From: an uncultured Alphaproteobacteria bacterium
Lineage (GTDB): Bacteria; Pseudomonadota; Alphaproteobacteria; Reyranellales; Reyranellaceae
Direction: 5' to 3'
NCBI GenBank assembly: GCA_903929895.1
Contig: CAIYWM010000861.1
Location: forward strand, 1 to 17,189
DNA: 17,189 nt
Both the position numbers and the translations under genes were made by a program. Shown here one piece after another: positions 7,070 to 14,028 of this stretch (position 1 is the stretch's first letter; each line of letters opens with the position of its first letter). A model generated the notes under the pieces. It saw nothing but the letters and a program-made list of their open reading frames with translations, was not told the origin of the DNA and did not search any database.

Positions 7070-8478
7070 GCGGCGACCTCAACCGGACCGACGACGATCT
7101 CGCCGGAAAGACTGTTGGCGTAACCCTCGATCAGGCGCACATCGACGATGTGGCCGAACAGCCGCGGATTTCCCTGGACGTAGACCGACTGCAGCCACGG
7201 CGTCTTGCCCATGATCTGGCCGGGTTTGCGGCCGGCCTCGGCGAACAGCACCGGCACCGTGGTGCCGGCCTTCGACTCGTTGAACCGGCGCGCCTGATCA
7301 CCCACCAGCGCCTGCAGCGCGGCGAGGCGCGCCACTTTCACGTTCTCCGGCACCTGGTCGATCAGCGCCGCCCCGGGCGTGCCGGGCCGACGGCTGTAGC
7401 GGAAGGCATAGGCCGAGGCGAAGCCCACCTGCTCGATCAGGCGCATCGTGTCGTCGAAATCGGCATCGCTTTCCCCTGGAAAGCCAACAATGAAGTCGGA
7501 CGACAACGCCAGGTCGGCGCGGGCGTTGCGCAGGCGCTCGACGATGCGCAGGTAGAGATCGCGGTCGTGGCGGCGATTCATCGCTTCGAGGATGCGGTTG
7601 GATCCCGACTGCACCGGCAGGTGCAGGTACGGCATGAGCTGCGGCACGTCGCCATGGGCGGCGATCAGGTCGTCATCCATGTCGCGCGGATGGGAGGTCA
7701 TGTAGCGCAGCCGCGCCAGGCCCGGGATCTCGCCGATCGCCCGCACCAGGCGCGCGAGCGACCAGGTCGAACCATCGGGGCCCTCGCCGTGATAGGCGTT
7801 GACGTTCTGACCGAGCAGCGTGAGTTCGAGCGCGCCCGCTTCGATGAGCTGGCGTGCTTCGGCCAGCACGGCGGCGACCGGCCGCGAATACTCCATGCCG
7901 CGCGTATAGGGCACGACGCAGAAGGTGCAGAACTTGTCGCAACCCTCCTGGATGGAGAGGAACGCCGAGCCCGCGCGGTTCCCCTGCGGCGACGGCAGGT
8001 GATCGAACTTGCTCTCCGCCGGAAATTCCGTGTCGAGGACACCGGCTCCCGGCAGCCGCTTGCCCGCGCCGGCGTCGGCCGCCTTGCGCGCGACCTGCGC
8101 CAGCAGTTCGGGCAGCCGGTGATAGGCCTGCGAGCCCACGACGATGTCGACCGCCGGCTGGCGGCGGATGATCTCCTCGCCCTCGGCCTGGGCCACGCAG
8201 CCGGCGACGGCGATGGTCAGGTCGCGGCCCTCCGCCCGGCGCTCGGTCTTGACGTCGCGCAGGCGGCCCAGCTCGGAATAGACCTTCTCCGAGGCATGCT
8301 CGCGAATGTGACAGGTGTTCAGCACCACCAGATCGGCCTGTTCGGGCCCCTCGGCCAGGGCATAGCCCAGCGGCCGCAGGACGTCGGCCATGCGGTCGGA
8401 ATCGTAGACATTCATCTGGCAGCCATAGGTGCGGATGAACACGCGCTTGGGCTGCCCGTCGGTACGGACGTCCTTCAT
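7066..8478 (-). CDS. miaB: tRNA-2-methylthio-N6-dimethylallyladenosine synthase MiaB
   Basis: Radical-SAM methylthiotransferase that adds the 2-methylthio group to i6A at tRNA position 37. The 470-residue protein shows the N-terminal domain with cysteines Cys20 ([12 protein letters not shown]), Cys56 ([10 protein letters not shown]) and Cys94 ([11 protein letters not shown]) that hold the auxiliary Fe-S cluster; the radical-SAM motif [17 protein letters not shown] with Cys180, Cys184 and Cys187; and a C-terminal TRAM domain ending [12 protein letters not shown]. The ATG at 8478 has GGAGA five bases upstream. An open frame continues upstream to 9372, but that part is antiparallel-free shadow of olsA in another frame and not MiaB. 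The stop overlaps the phoH start by four bases. MetK (SAM supply) and NfuA (Fe-S delivery) are encoded in the same window. Confidence 0.97.
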   Translation of the reverse strand: MKDVRTDGQPKRVFIRTYGCQMNVYDSDRMADVLRPLGYALAEGPEQADLVVLNTCHIREHASEKVYSELGRLRDVKTERRAEGRDLTIAVAGCVAQAEGEEIIRRQPAVDIVVGSQAYHRLPELLAQVARKAADAGAGKRLPGAGVLDTEFPAESKFDHLPSPQGNRAGSAFLSIQEGCDKFCTFCVVPYTRGMEYSRPVAAVLAEARQLIEAGALELTLLGQNVNAYHGEGPDGSTWSLARLVRAIGEIPGLARLRYMTSHPRDMDDDLIAAHGDVPQLMPYLHLPVQSGSNRILEAMNRRHDRDLYLRIVERLRNARADLALSSDFIVGFPGESDADFDDTMRLIEQVGFASAYAFRYSRRPGTPGAALIDQVPENVKVARLAALQALVGDQARRFNESKAGTTVPVLFAEAGRKPGQIMGKTPWLQSVYVQGNPRLFGHIVDVRLIEGYANSLSGEIVVGPVEVAA

Positions 8479-8498
8479 CGGTCTCCGGTGCTGGAACG

Positions 8499-8517
8499 GG
8501 CGGTTTCTATCACCGCC
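8499..8517 (-). other. Stem-loop in the olsA-miaB spacer
   Basis: GGCGGT and ACCGCC arms around a seven-base loop form a 6-bp stem within the 44-base gap between the olsA stop and the miaB start. There is no following T-run. It could be an mRNA processing or stability element, or chance in GC-rich DNA. Confidence 0.3.
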
Positions 8518-8522
8518 GACCA

Positions 8523-9407
8523 TCAGGGTCGAGAGGGGGCAGGGTCGAGGCCGGTCAGGGCCGGTTCGGCAAGGGACGGAAGCAGTTCGGGCCGGCCTGA
8601 GTTCGCCGCCTGTACGCCCGAGGACACCTGGTGATGGCAATATTCCGCCAGCTTCTTGCGGTCGCCCAGGCGGTCGATGTCGATCGGCGGGAAGAAGGTC
8701 ACCACAGCCTGCGTCTCGCCGAGGCAAACCATCTGCCAAAGATGCGGCACCAGATCGAGATCGCCGAACCAGGCAAAGAGTGGCCGCCAGTAGCGGCCGA
8801 GCGGGATGCCGTCGAGCCGGGTGTAGGAGATCGCCACCGGCTGCACCGCGATGGGCCTGTCGTCGCGCCGGAGTTGCGCCACGGCGAACAGGGCACTGCG
8901 GAAGGGCAGCACGCGCGTGCCGTCGCTGCTGGTCCCCTCGGGGAACAGCATGAGATTGTCGCCCGTGTTCAGCCGCTGCATCATGGCGTCGCGACTGCTG
9001 CTGGTCTTGTTCGACCGACGTTCGACGAAGATGGTGCGCTGGGCCTTGGCCAGGGTGCTGAAGAACGGCCACGTCGCGACCTCGGCCTTCGCAACGAAAC
9101 ATCCGGGGATGAGGCCGCCCAGCACTTCGATGTCGAGATAGGAGACGTGATTGCAGACGAACAGCGTCGGCGTCACCGTCGAGCGCTCGCCGTTCACCTT
9201 GACCTTGATTCCGAGGATTATGCAGACCGTGCGGTGATACACCACCGGCAGCCAGCGTATGACCGGCGTCACGCGCAACGCCAGCGCCAGCAGATGGAAC
9301 GGCAGCATCACCAGCGTGAGCAGCAGATAGCTCAGGAGCCGAAAGGCGCCACGCAGGGGAGAACCGATCCACGTCACGGCGAAAGGAACGTCCGCCGCGC
9401 TACTCAC
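8523..9407 (-). CDS. olsA: 1-acyl-glycerol/lyso-ornithine lipid O-acyltransferase, OlsA-like
   Basis: PlsC-family acyltransferase of 294 residues, predicted to acylate lyso-ornithine lipid and complete ornithine lipid synthesis at the inner membrane. An N-terminal hydrophobic region (about 20-45, [20 protein letters not shown]) is followed by the acyltransferase motif NHVSYLD (His87 and Asp92 of HX4D), the [12 protein letters not shown] segment, VERRS (128-132) and FPEGTSSDG (155-163). The GTG start at 9407 overlaps the end of olsB by eight bases, so coupling with olsB is likely. That neighbour is the reason to prefer OlsA over a housekeeping PlsC; the motifs alone do not separate the two. 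The last 35 residues are proline/serine-rich and not conserved in the family. Confidence 0.85.
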   Translation of the reverse strand: MSSAADVPFAVTWIGSPLRGAFRLLSYLLLTLVMLPFHLLALALRVTPVIRWLPVVYHRTVCIILGIKVKVNGERSTVTPTLFVCNHVSYLDIEVLGGLIPGCFVAKAEVATWPFFSTLAKAQRTIFVERRSNKTSSSRDAMMQRLNTGDNLMLFPEGTSSDGTRVLPFRSALFAVAQLRRDDRPIAVQPVAISYTRLDGIPLGRYWRPLFAWFGDLDLVPHLWQMVCLGETQAVVTFFPPIDIDRLGDRKKLAEYCHHQVSSGVQAANSGRPELLPSLAEPALTGLDPAPSRP

Positions 9408-10242
9408 GCATTCCGCGTTCGTAGTGGCGGATGTATTTCTCCGTCACCAGTTCGGTTTTCACGATGATGAAGACGTCGGTGCTGTTGAATTCGTGATCGA
9501 TCACCGCACCGTCGCCGACGAAGCCGCCCAGCCGCAGGTAGCCCTTGATCAGCGGCGGCACGCGCGCCATCGCCTTGCGCGGGTCGTAGCTGCCGGGCTC
9601 GAGCATATCCATGTTCACGTACCGGCTCGGCAGCGCGCGCACGCGGATTTCCGGCGGGGCGAGATGATGGTGATGGAGATAGGACAGCGCCTGGGCGTGC
9701 TGCTCCGGATCGATGCCCGGAAGGCTGGCACAGCCGAACATCACCTGGATGTTGTAGTGATAGGCATAGAGGGCGATTCCCCGCCACAGCATCTGCATGG
9801 TCGCCGTGTTGCGGGCGTCGCGTTCGATGCAGGACCGGCCGAGTTCCAGGACTTCGCCCGGATAGTCGATCATCTTCTGGATGTCGTATTCGGCGGACGA
9901 ATAGAAGCGGCCCATCTTCGCCGCCGCCGCGCGGCGGATCAGACGATAGGTACCGACGATTCCCTCCGGGCCCTCGCCGCGCCGGCGATCGAGCACGAGC
10001 AGGTGATCGCAGACGTCGTCGAACGGATCGAAATCGCGACGCAGCGCCAGCATCTCGGGGGACGCATGCGCCGTCATTTCTTCATAGAACACGCGAAATC
10101 GTAGAGCCTGCGCGGCCTCGATCTCGGCCGACGTCTGGGCGAGGCGTACTTCGAAATCGCCAGCAACGACCTTCACGATCTCCCGATTGGAGACGGGCGG
10201 TCCAAGAAGCTCGGCTTCGCTGTCAACGCGGTCGATGCGCAT
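9400..10242 (-). CDS. olsB: L-ornithine N-alpha-acyltransferase, OlsB-like (GNAT fold)
   Basis: Cytoplasmic enzyme predicted to transfer a 3-hydroxyacyl group from acyl-ACP to the amino group of ornithine, making lyso-ornithine lipid. The 280-residue protein has the OlsB/hemolysin-like GNAT signature: FEVRLAQTSAEIEAAQALRF near residue 30, FYEEM, then DVCDHLLVLDRR, GTYRLIRR, ELGRSCIERDARN and VMFGCASLPGIDP. It overlaps olsA by eight bases, and the olsB-olsA pair makes phosphorus-free membrane lipids, often used in phosphate limitation. It begins 66 bases after the fur stop. That gap carries a 7-bp hairpin. The ATG at 10242 lacks a strong Shine-Dalgarno site. No Pho box was recognised. Confidence 0.88.
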   Translation of the reverse strand: MRIDRVDSEAELLGPPVSNREIVKVVAGDFEVRLAQTSAEIEAAQALRFRVFYEEMTAHASPEMLALRRDFDPFDDVCDHLLVLDRRRGEGPEGIVGTYRLIRRAAAAKMGRFYSSAEYDIQKMIDYPGEVLELGRSCIERDARNTATMQMLWRGIALYAYHYNIQVMFGCASLPGIDPEQHAQALSYLHHHHLAPPEIRVRALPSRYVNMDMLEPGSYDPRKAMARVPPLIKGYLRLGGFVGDGAVIDHEFNSTDVFIIVKTELVTEKYIRHYERGMRE

Positions 10243-10263
10243 GATTAATCCGCAAGGGGTCCG

Positions 10264-10289
10264 CCCCGATCATAAGCCCATTATCGGGG
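10264..10289 (-). other. Inverted repeat between fur and olsB
   Basis: A perfect 7-bp stem, CCCCGAT (10264-10270) with ATCGGGG (10283-10289), encloses a 12-base loop in the short fur-olsB spacer. On the minus-strand transcript it is followed by GC-rich sequence, not T, so it is not a canonical terminator. It could reduce readthrough from fur, protect the olsB mRNA 5' end, or be a protein-binding dyad. Confidence 0.4.
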
Positions 10290-10308
10290 TGGCGAGAGGC
10301 GCGTCCAC

Positions 10309-10746
10309 TTATTTTTGACGGTCGGGTTTCCCGTCCAGGGGAATGCCGTAGAGCTCCAGGCGATGGCCAACCAGCCGGTACCCGGCCTTCTCGGCGATCT
10401 TCCGCTGCAGTTCCTCGATCTCGTCGTTGTGGAACTCCACGACCTTTCCGCTCTGGATATCGATCAGATGATCGTGGTGCTCGTCCGGCGTCTCCTCGTA
10501 GCGCGCCCGGCCATCGCCGAAATCGTGCTTGGCAAGAATGCCCGCCTCTTCGAACAAGCGCACCGTCCGGTACACCGTGGCGATGGAGATGTTGGGATCG
10601 ATCGCCGTCGCGCGACGATGCACCGCCTCGACGTCGGGATGATCCGACGCATCCGACAGGACGCGTGCGATCACGCGTCGCTGGTCGGTCATCTTGAGGC
10701 CGCGCTCTGCGCATAGGACTTCGAGTTTGGACTTTCGGTCTGGCAT
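10309..10746 (-). CDS. fur: Fur-family metalloregulator (alphaproteobacterial Fur/Mur type)
   Basis: Cytoplasmic metal-responsive repressor of 145 residues, controlling iron or manganese uptake genes. The N-terminal winged helix (about 15-85) includes LKMTDQRRVIARVL, HPDVEAVHRRA and ISIATVYRTVRLFEEAGI. The C-terminal metal-binding and dimer part has HHDHLIDIQSGKVVEF, with His90, His91, Asp92 and His93, and HRLELYGIP with His128. The CxxC structural zinc site of gamma-proteobacterial Fur is absent: Asp96 and Ser99 stand where cysteines are expected. That loss is typical of alphaproteobacterial Fur/Mur, which often sense manganese, so whether this one reports Fe or Mn cannot be read from the sequence. 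It is divergent from the TusA-like gene across a 44-base gap; rimI and tsaB lie beyond it. Confidence 0.93.
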   Translation of the reverse strand: MPDRKSKLEVLCAERGLKMTDQRRVIARVLSDASDHPDVEAVHRRATAIDPNISIATVYRTVRLFEEAGILAKHDFGDGRARYEETPDEHHDHLIDIQSGKVVEFHNDEIEELQRKIAEKAGYRLVGHRLELYGIPLDGKPDRQK

Positions 10747-10785
10747 GCTTGCCTACCCTACACTGGCAGGCGTTCCGGGTATAGT

Positions 10786-10797
10786 TGGACATGTCCA
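10786..10797. promoter_or_regulatory. 12-base perfect palindrome over the TusA-like gene start
   Basis: TGGACATGTCCA is a perfect palindrome containing the ATG at 10791. It lies beside TATAGT (10780-10785), a possible -10 box whose transcript would start at about the ATG itself. A dimeric regulator could bind here and act on both fur and the divergent gene; a chance palindrome is equally possible. Confidence 0.25.
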
Positions 10798-11024
10798 TAC
10801 AGGCCGACCATGACATCGACATTACCGGCGAGGTCTGCCCCATGACCTTCGTCCGGACCAAGCTCCGGCTCGAGCGCATGAAGCCCGGCGAAACACTGGC
10901 CGTGCGCCTTCGCGGGGACGAGCCGTTGCGCAATGTCCCTCGTGCCGCAAGGGACGAAGGTCATGCCATTCTGGGCATCGAGGCGAACGGCGATATCCAC
11001 ATCGTCACCATCCGGCGCGCCTGA
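10791..11024 (+). CDS. TusA-like sulfurtransferase family protein
   Basis: Small cytoplasmic protein of 77 residues with the TusA/SirA fold signature: DITGEVCPMTFVRTKLRL near the N-terminus, a second helix with MKPGETLAVRLRGDEPLRNV, and a C-terminal strand IHIVTIRR. The conserved cysteine is Cys16, which in TusA carries persulfide sulfur. The usual CPxP motif is CPMT here (residues 16-19), a variant common in alphaproteobacterial paralogues, so function in tRNA thiolation should not be assumed. I chose ATG at 10791; TTG at 10785 would add two residues. No Shine-Dalgarno site is visible, and a -10-like TATAGT sits six bases upstream, so the message may be leaderless. Its stop codon directly abuts the convergent rimI stop. 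Confidence 0.85.
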   Translation: MSIQADHDIDITGEVCPMTFVRTKLRLERMKPGETLAVRLRGDEPLRNVPRAARDEGHAILGIEANGDIHIVTIRRA

Positions 11025-11495
11025 TCAGCTGAGATTGAGACGCATGATGACGGCATCGGCAGCGGGCCGGCCGTGTCTTGGATAGTAGCCGGCGCGGCGT
11101 CCGGCGGTAATGAAGCCCAGCGAATCGTAGAGCGTACGGGCGCCGGGATTGTCCGCACCGACTTCAAGGAAAAGCGTCCGGGCGCCATCGCCCCGAACCC
11201 GGTCGACCACGGCACCGAGCAGCAGGCGTGCCGCCCCAAGGCGGCGATGGGCGGGATCGACGGCGACCGTGAGAAGCTCGGCCTCGTCGGCAACCACGCG
11301 ACAGATCGCCATGCCGATGTCGGAAGTTTCCTCCGTCAGCAGGAAGCCGGCGACGCCCGGTGACGCCAGCAGCCCCGCAATGTCCTGACGCGTCCAGCCG
11401 CGCTCGCCCATGGGCTCGAACGCCTCGCGGTGCAGGTGCGACGCCCGGTCGAGGTCCACGGCGCGCAGCGCGTTGAGAAGGAACCCGGTGCCCAT
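11025..11495 (-). CDS. rimI: Ribosomal-protein-alanine-type N-acetyltransferase RimI (GNAT)
   Basis: GNAT acetyltransferase of 156 residues, predicted to acetylate protein N-termini (S18 in E. coli). The acetyl-CoA binding segment is VAVDPAHRRLGAARLLLGAV (about 77-96), followed by TLFLEVGADNPGARTLYDSL (about 107-126) with the conserved glutamate and the C-terminal tyrosines in GFITAGRRAGYY. It follows tsaB by 12 bases, the same rimI-tsaB pairing found in many bacteria, which supports RimI over other GNAT families. The ATG at 11495 has GAGA upstream. The stop abuts that of the plus-strand TusA-like gene with no bases between, leaving no room for a terminator outside coding sequence. Confidence 0.9.
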   Translation of the reverse strand: MGTGFLLNALRAVDLDRASHLHREAFEPMGERGWTRQDIAGLLASPGVAGFLLTEETSDIGMAICRVVADEAELLTVAVDPAHRRLGAARLLLGAVVDRVRGDGARTLFLEVGADNPGARTLYDSLGFITAGRRAGYYPRHGRPAADAVIMRLNLS

Positions 11496-11507
11496 CCAGT
11501 ATTCTCG

Positions 11508-12182
11508 TCACTCGACCGTACGACGGGCACCGTCCGGCAGGGTGATGTTGACCCCGCGCAGGTAGAGCGGTCGGGGCAGGCCGTCGGCGCGGTTTCGGGC
11601 CCGCCAGGCCTCAACGCCCTCCACGAGCGCCTGGCGGCCGAGGACGACGGGGTCGGGCGGCCCCTCCTGTACGATCGCATCGATGCCGGCGGCCTGCAGA
11701 GACGCGGCGAGCGGCGCCACCTCCTTGCCGACGATCAGACATTTGTGGCCGGCGAGGCGCGCCACGAGGTCTCCGGCCGTTGCCGCAAAGGGCACAGCAT
11801 CGTCGCCGATCGCGCAGAACCAGTCGCCGAGCCTGGTGTCGACCGCCGCGACCGCGAGCCGCTCCGTTGCCGTCGCCTGGGCACGAAGAACCGTTGTGGT
11901 GGGGATGCCCGCCAGGGGGATTCCGAGCCCGACCGCCAGGCCGCGGGCCGCCGACAGTCCCACACGCACTCCGGTGAAGCTGCCGGGTCCGATCGTGACG
12001 GCGATCAGGTCCAGCTGGGTTCGCGCAACGCCCGCCTGTTCGAGTGCGGCCGCGATCGCGGGCAGGAGCCGTGCCGCCTGGTCGCGCCCCTCCTCGAAGA
12101 GGCTCGCCAGGGAATCGCCGTTGCGCACGATCGCGACGCCCTGCCCGCTCACGGCACAATCGAATGCCAGGACGGTGCTCAC
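11508..12182 (-). CDS. tsaB: tRNA threonylcarbamoyladenosine biosynthesis protein TsaB
   Basis: ASKHA-fold protein that binds TsaD in the complex making t6A at tRNA position 37. The 224-residue protein begins VLAFDCAVSGQGVAIV (from residue 4), then QAARLLPAIAAAL, and the diagnostic IGPGSFTGVRVGLSAARGLA (64-83). The C-terminal part is alanine-rich and ends with RPLYLRGVNITLPDG. The frame is open upstream to 12230, but TsaB proteins start immediately before the LAFD strand, so GTG at 12182 is preferred; the ribosome-binding site is weak. It is separated from the divergent ddpX-like gene by 57 bases and followed by rimI. In many relatives nfuA lies directly upstream; here two peptidoglycan genes intervene. 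Confidence 0.92.
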   Translation of the reverse strand: MSTVLAFDCAVSGQGVAIVRNGDSLASLFEEGRDQAARLLPAIAAALEQAGVARTQLDLIAVTIGPGSFTGVRVGLSAARGLAVGLGIPLAGIPTTTVLRAQATATERLAVAAVDTRLGDWFCAIGDDAVPFAATAGDLVARLAGHKCLIVGKEVAPLAASLQAAGIDAIVQEGPPDPVVLGRQALVEGVEAWRARNRADGLPRPLYLRGVNITLPDGARRTVE

Positions 12183-12239
12183 GGGCGGCGTCCGCGCGGG
12201 ACACTGGCGCTGCTGAAGGCGGCTGGGCATTCTGGTGTC

Positions 12240-12797
12240 ATGAAGCTCGACATTGTTGCGATCGCTCCGCCCGAATTCGACGTCGACGTGACGCTGGCCT
12301 ATGCGACGGATGCAAATCTAACGGGGCGGCCGGTTTATCGGAACGCCGAATGCTGGCTGCACCAGGAGGCCGCCGACAAGCTCTCAGCCGCGATCGATCT
12401 CGCCCGGCCGCTCGGATACCGGTTGCGCATATTCGACGCGCTGCGGCCGGTGGAAGCGCAGTGGGCGTTGTGGAACGTGAACCCCGATCCGGAGTTCATC
12501 GCCGATCCCCGTCGCGGCTCGCCCCACTCGCGCGGCGTGGCCGTCGACCTCAGCCTGCTCGATGCCGACGGCAACGAACTCGACATGGGCACCGCGTTCG
12601 ATGCCTTCACGCCGCTGTCCCATCACGGACGCACCGACATTTCCGTCGAGGCGCAACGCAATCGCCTGCTGCTCATGGGCCTGATGACGTCGGCGGGCTG
12701 GGACTTCTACCGCAATGAATGGTGGCACTATCAGCTGTTCGACGCGCGGCGGTATCCGCTGGTTGCCGATGCCGACCTGCCGCGGCCGATGATGTAG
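12240..12797 (+). CDS. ddpX: D-alanyl-D-alanine dipeptidase, DdpX/VanX-type (M15D)
   Basis: Zinc peptidase of 185 residues that would hydrolyse free D-Ala-D-Ala. Key residues are present: Arg69 in FDALRPVEAQ, zinc ligands His96 and Asp103 in SPHSRGVAVDLSL, the VanX-like DMGTAFDAF (115-123), catalytic Glu160 and zinc ligand His163 in NEWWHY. No signal peptide is seen, so it should act in the cytoplasm like VanX and DdpX, recycling the dipeptide rather than cutting finished wall. The frame is open upstream to 11430, but that stretch is antisense to tsaB and rimI; the ATG at 12240 gives the normal family length. No vanA or vanH homologue is nearby, so glycopeptide resistance is not implied. It converges on the glucosaminidase gene with 13 bases between stops. 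Confidence 0.92.
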   Translation: MKLDIVAIAPPEFDVDVTLAYATDANLTGRPVYRNAECWLHQEAADKLSAAIDLARPLGYRLRIFDALRPVEAQWALWNVNPDPEFIADPRRGSPHSRGVAVDLSLLDADGNELDMGTAFDAFTPLSHHGRTDISVEAQRNRLLLMGLMTSAGWDFYRNEWWHYQLFDARRYPLVADADLPRPMM

Positions 12798-12810
12798 GCG
12801 CCCGTCTTCG

Positions 12811-13917
12811 TCAGAAGCCTGAGAGCTTGGCCCTGTCGAAGTCGCGCAGGTCGTTCTCACGCATGATCTGGCGGACGAACTGCACGTAAGCCTGGCCGCG
12901 CTCGGAATAACGTAACAGCGAGCCGATCAGCCGGAAGCCGTCCGGGTCCTCGCCGCGATCGCGCATCGCCGCGCGCTCGTTGCGGAAACCGGCATAGGCG
13001 GGATGAGTGTTGAGGTTGGCGACATAGGCGTCGGTCGCCTCGCCCACGTCGGTGAAGGGCTGCGGCATGCCGGCACCGGGCTTCCAGGGGACCGAGACGC
13101 TGTGACGACCCACCGCCTGGATCTGTCCATAGAGGGCGTTGCCGTTACGCGCTGCGAACGACGTGCCCCAACCCGATTCCACGCCGCCCTGGGCGATCGC
13201 CATCGACGGCGGGACGATGTCGACGCGCCGGACCAGCTCGTCGATCTTGTCGGCCGAGGTTTCGTAGCGGTCGGCGAGATCGTCGAGCCAGATGCGCTCG
13301 ATGGCCGTCAGCATCTGCGGCGCCGCATCGAGTTTTCCGCGGAGATACAGCAGCTGTTCGCGATCGGCGAGGACGCGCTGGTTGACCTCGAGGATCACCG
13401 GCAGGATCGCCGTGATGAACAGCATCTTGCGCTCGTTGCCGTCCTTGCTGCCGAGATCGGCGGGCACCCGATCGACCTTGTACGGCGGCACTGCCTCGCC
13501 CTGGCGGATGTCGGTCAGCGTATAGGAAACGTCGCGGAAGAACCCGGCGAGCTCGTCGGCCGTGCGCGGGCTGATGGCGCGCACCTGGACCTGGCGGCGG
13601 ACGGCGTTGCCTGGCGCCGCGAACCGTCCGTGACTGCCCGCGCCCTCGCGCGTCGAACGATAGCTCACATCCTCGGGCTCGCTCCATTCGTGGCGCACGA
13701 AGGTGAGCGCAGCGGGTTCGGCTTCGGGGACGAAGAGGGCGGCCTGATCGATTTCACGAGCCTCGGCGCTGCCGACGCCGAAGGAAAGATAAGGCGCCGC
13801 ATCGACCGTCGGCAGGGGCTTGTAGAGGACCACCCCCGTTGCCAGCAGGGCTGCCCAGGCGGCGGGAAAAGCATAATTGCGCCCACGCTCTATCGCGGGC
13901 CGTAACGTCAACTGCAT
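12811..13917 (-). CDS. Bax-like glucosaminidase-domain protein
   Basis: Predicted membrane-anchored peptidoglycan N-acetylglucosaminidase of about 368 residues. An uncleaved N-terminal membrane segment (about 14-32 here, FPAAWAALLATGVVLY) is followed by an unassigned region of about 100 residues and then the Bax/FlgJ-like domain: VPPSMAIAQGGVESGWGTS with the catalytic Glu (residue 247 from this start), NALYGQ, and a C-terminal LLRYSERGQAYVQFVRQIM that closely matches E. coli Bax. ATGs at 13917 and 13932 are both possible; I prefer 13917 because AGAG lies about six bases before it. It is longer at the N-terminus than E. coli Bax. It sits between nfuA and the convergent ddpX-like gene, an insertion into the usual nfuA-tsaB order. 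Substrate specificity is inferred from the family. Confidence 0.85.
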   Translation of the reverse strand: MQLTLRPAIERGRNYAFPAAWAALLATGVVLYKPLPTVDAAPYLSFGVGSAEAREIDQAALFVPEAEPAALTFVRHEWSEPEDVSYRSTREGAGSHGRFAAPGNAVRRQVQVRAISPRTADELAGFFRDVSYTLTDIRQGEAVPPYKVDRVPADLGSKDGNERKMLFITAILPVILEVNQRVLADREQLLYLRGKLDAAPQMLTAIERIWLDDLADRYETSADKIDELVRRVDIVPPSMAIAQGGVESGWGTSFAARNGNALYGQIQAVGRHSVSVPWKPGAGMPQPFTDVGEATDAYVANLNTHPAYAGFRNERAAMRDRGEDPDGFRLIGSLLRYSERGQAYVQFVRQIMRENDLRDFDRAKLSGF

Positions 13918-13955
13918 GCCATACTCTTTCATTTGCGCGCACGAACGGGCTCTCG

Positions 13956-13977
13956 CGCGGGCCCTGGTGGGCCCGCG
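13956..13977 (-). terminator. Strong GC hairpin between nfuA and the Bax-like gene
   Basis: A perfect 9-bp stem, CGCGGGCCC (13956-13964) with GGGCCCGCG (13969-13977), encloses a TGGT loop. It lies 37 bases after the nfuA stop and about 39 bases before the Bax-like start. There is no T-run on the minus strand, so it is at best a U-less terminator or an mRNA stability/processing stem. It is the second hairpin after nfuA, following the one at 14008-14028. Confidence 0.45.
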
Positions 13978-14007
13978 AACGCCATCTCAACGCGAACGCT
14001 TGAGCTG

Positions 14008-14028
14008 AAGCGGCCTACTGGGCCGCTT
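14008..14028 (-). other. Hairpin with the nfuA stop codon in its loop
   Basis: AAGCGGCC (14008-14015) pairs perfectly with GGCCGCTT (14021-14028) around a five-base loop. Read as nfuA mRNA the 5' arm encodes the last alanines, and the TAG stop (14015-14017) falls in the loop and its closing pair. No T-run follows. A ribosome terminating here would melt the stem, so folding would depend on translation; this is inference. Confidence 0.45.

Noticed and set aside
8479..9372. N-terminal extension of the miaB frame to 768 codons
   Set aside because: The extension lies within olsA in another frame and has no family features. MiaB proper begins at 8478 with a good ribosome-binding site.
11430..12239. 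Upstream extension of the ddpX-like frame
   Set aside because: It is antisense to rimI and tsaB. The normal DdpX/VanX length and start are reached from the ATG at 12240.
12240..12797. Glycopeptide-resistance determinant (VanX)
   Set aside because: Catalytic residues match the DdpX/VanX family, but there is no VanA-type ligase, VanH dehydrogenase or VanRS system nearby; housekeeping or recycling use is more likely.
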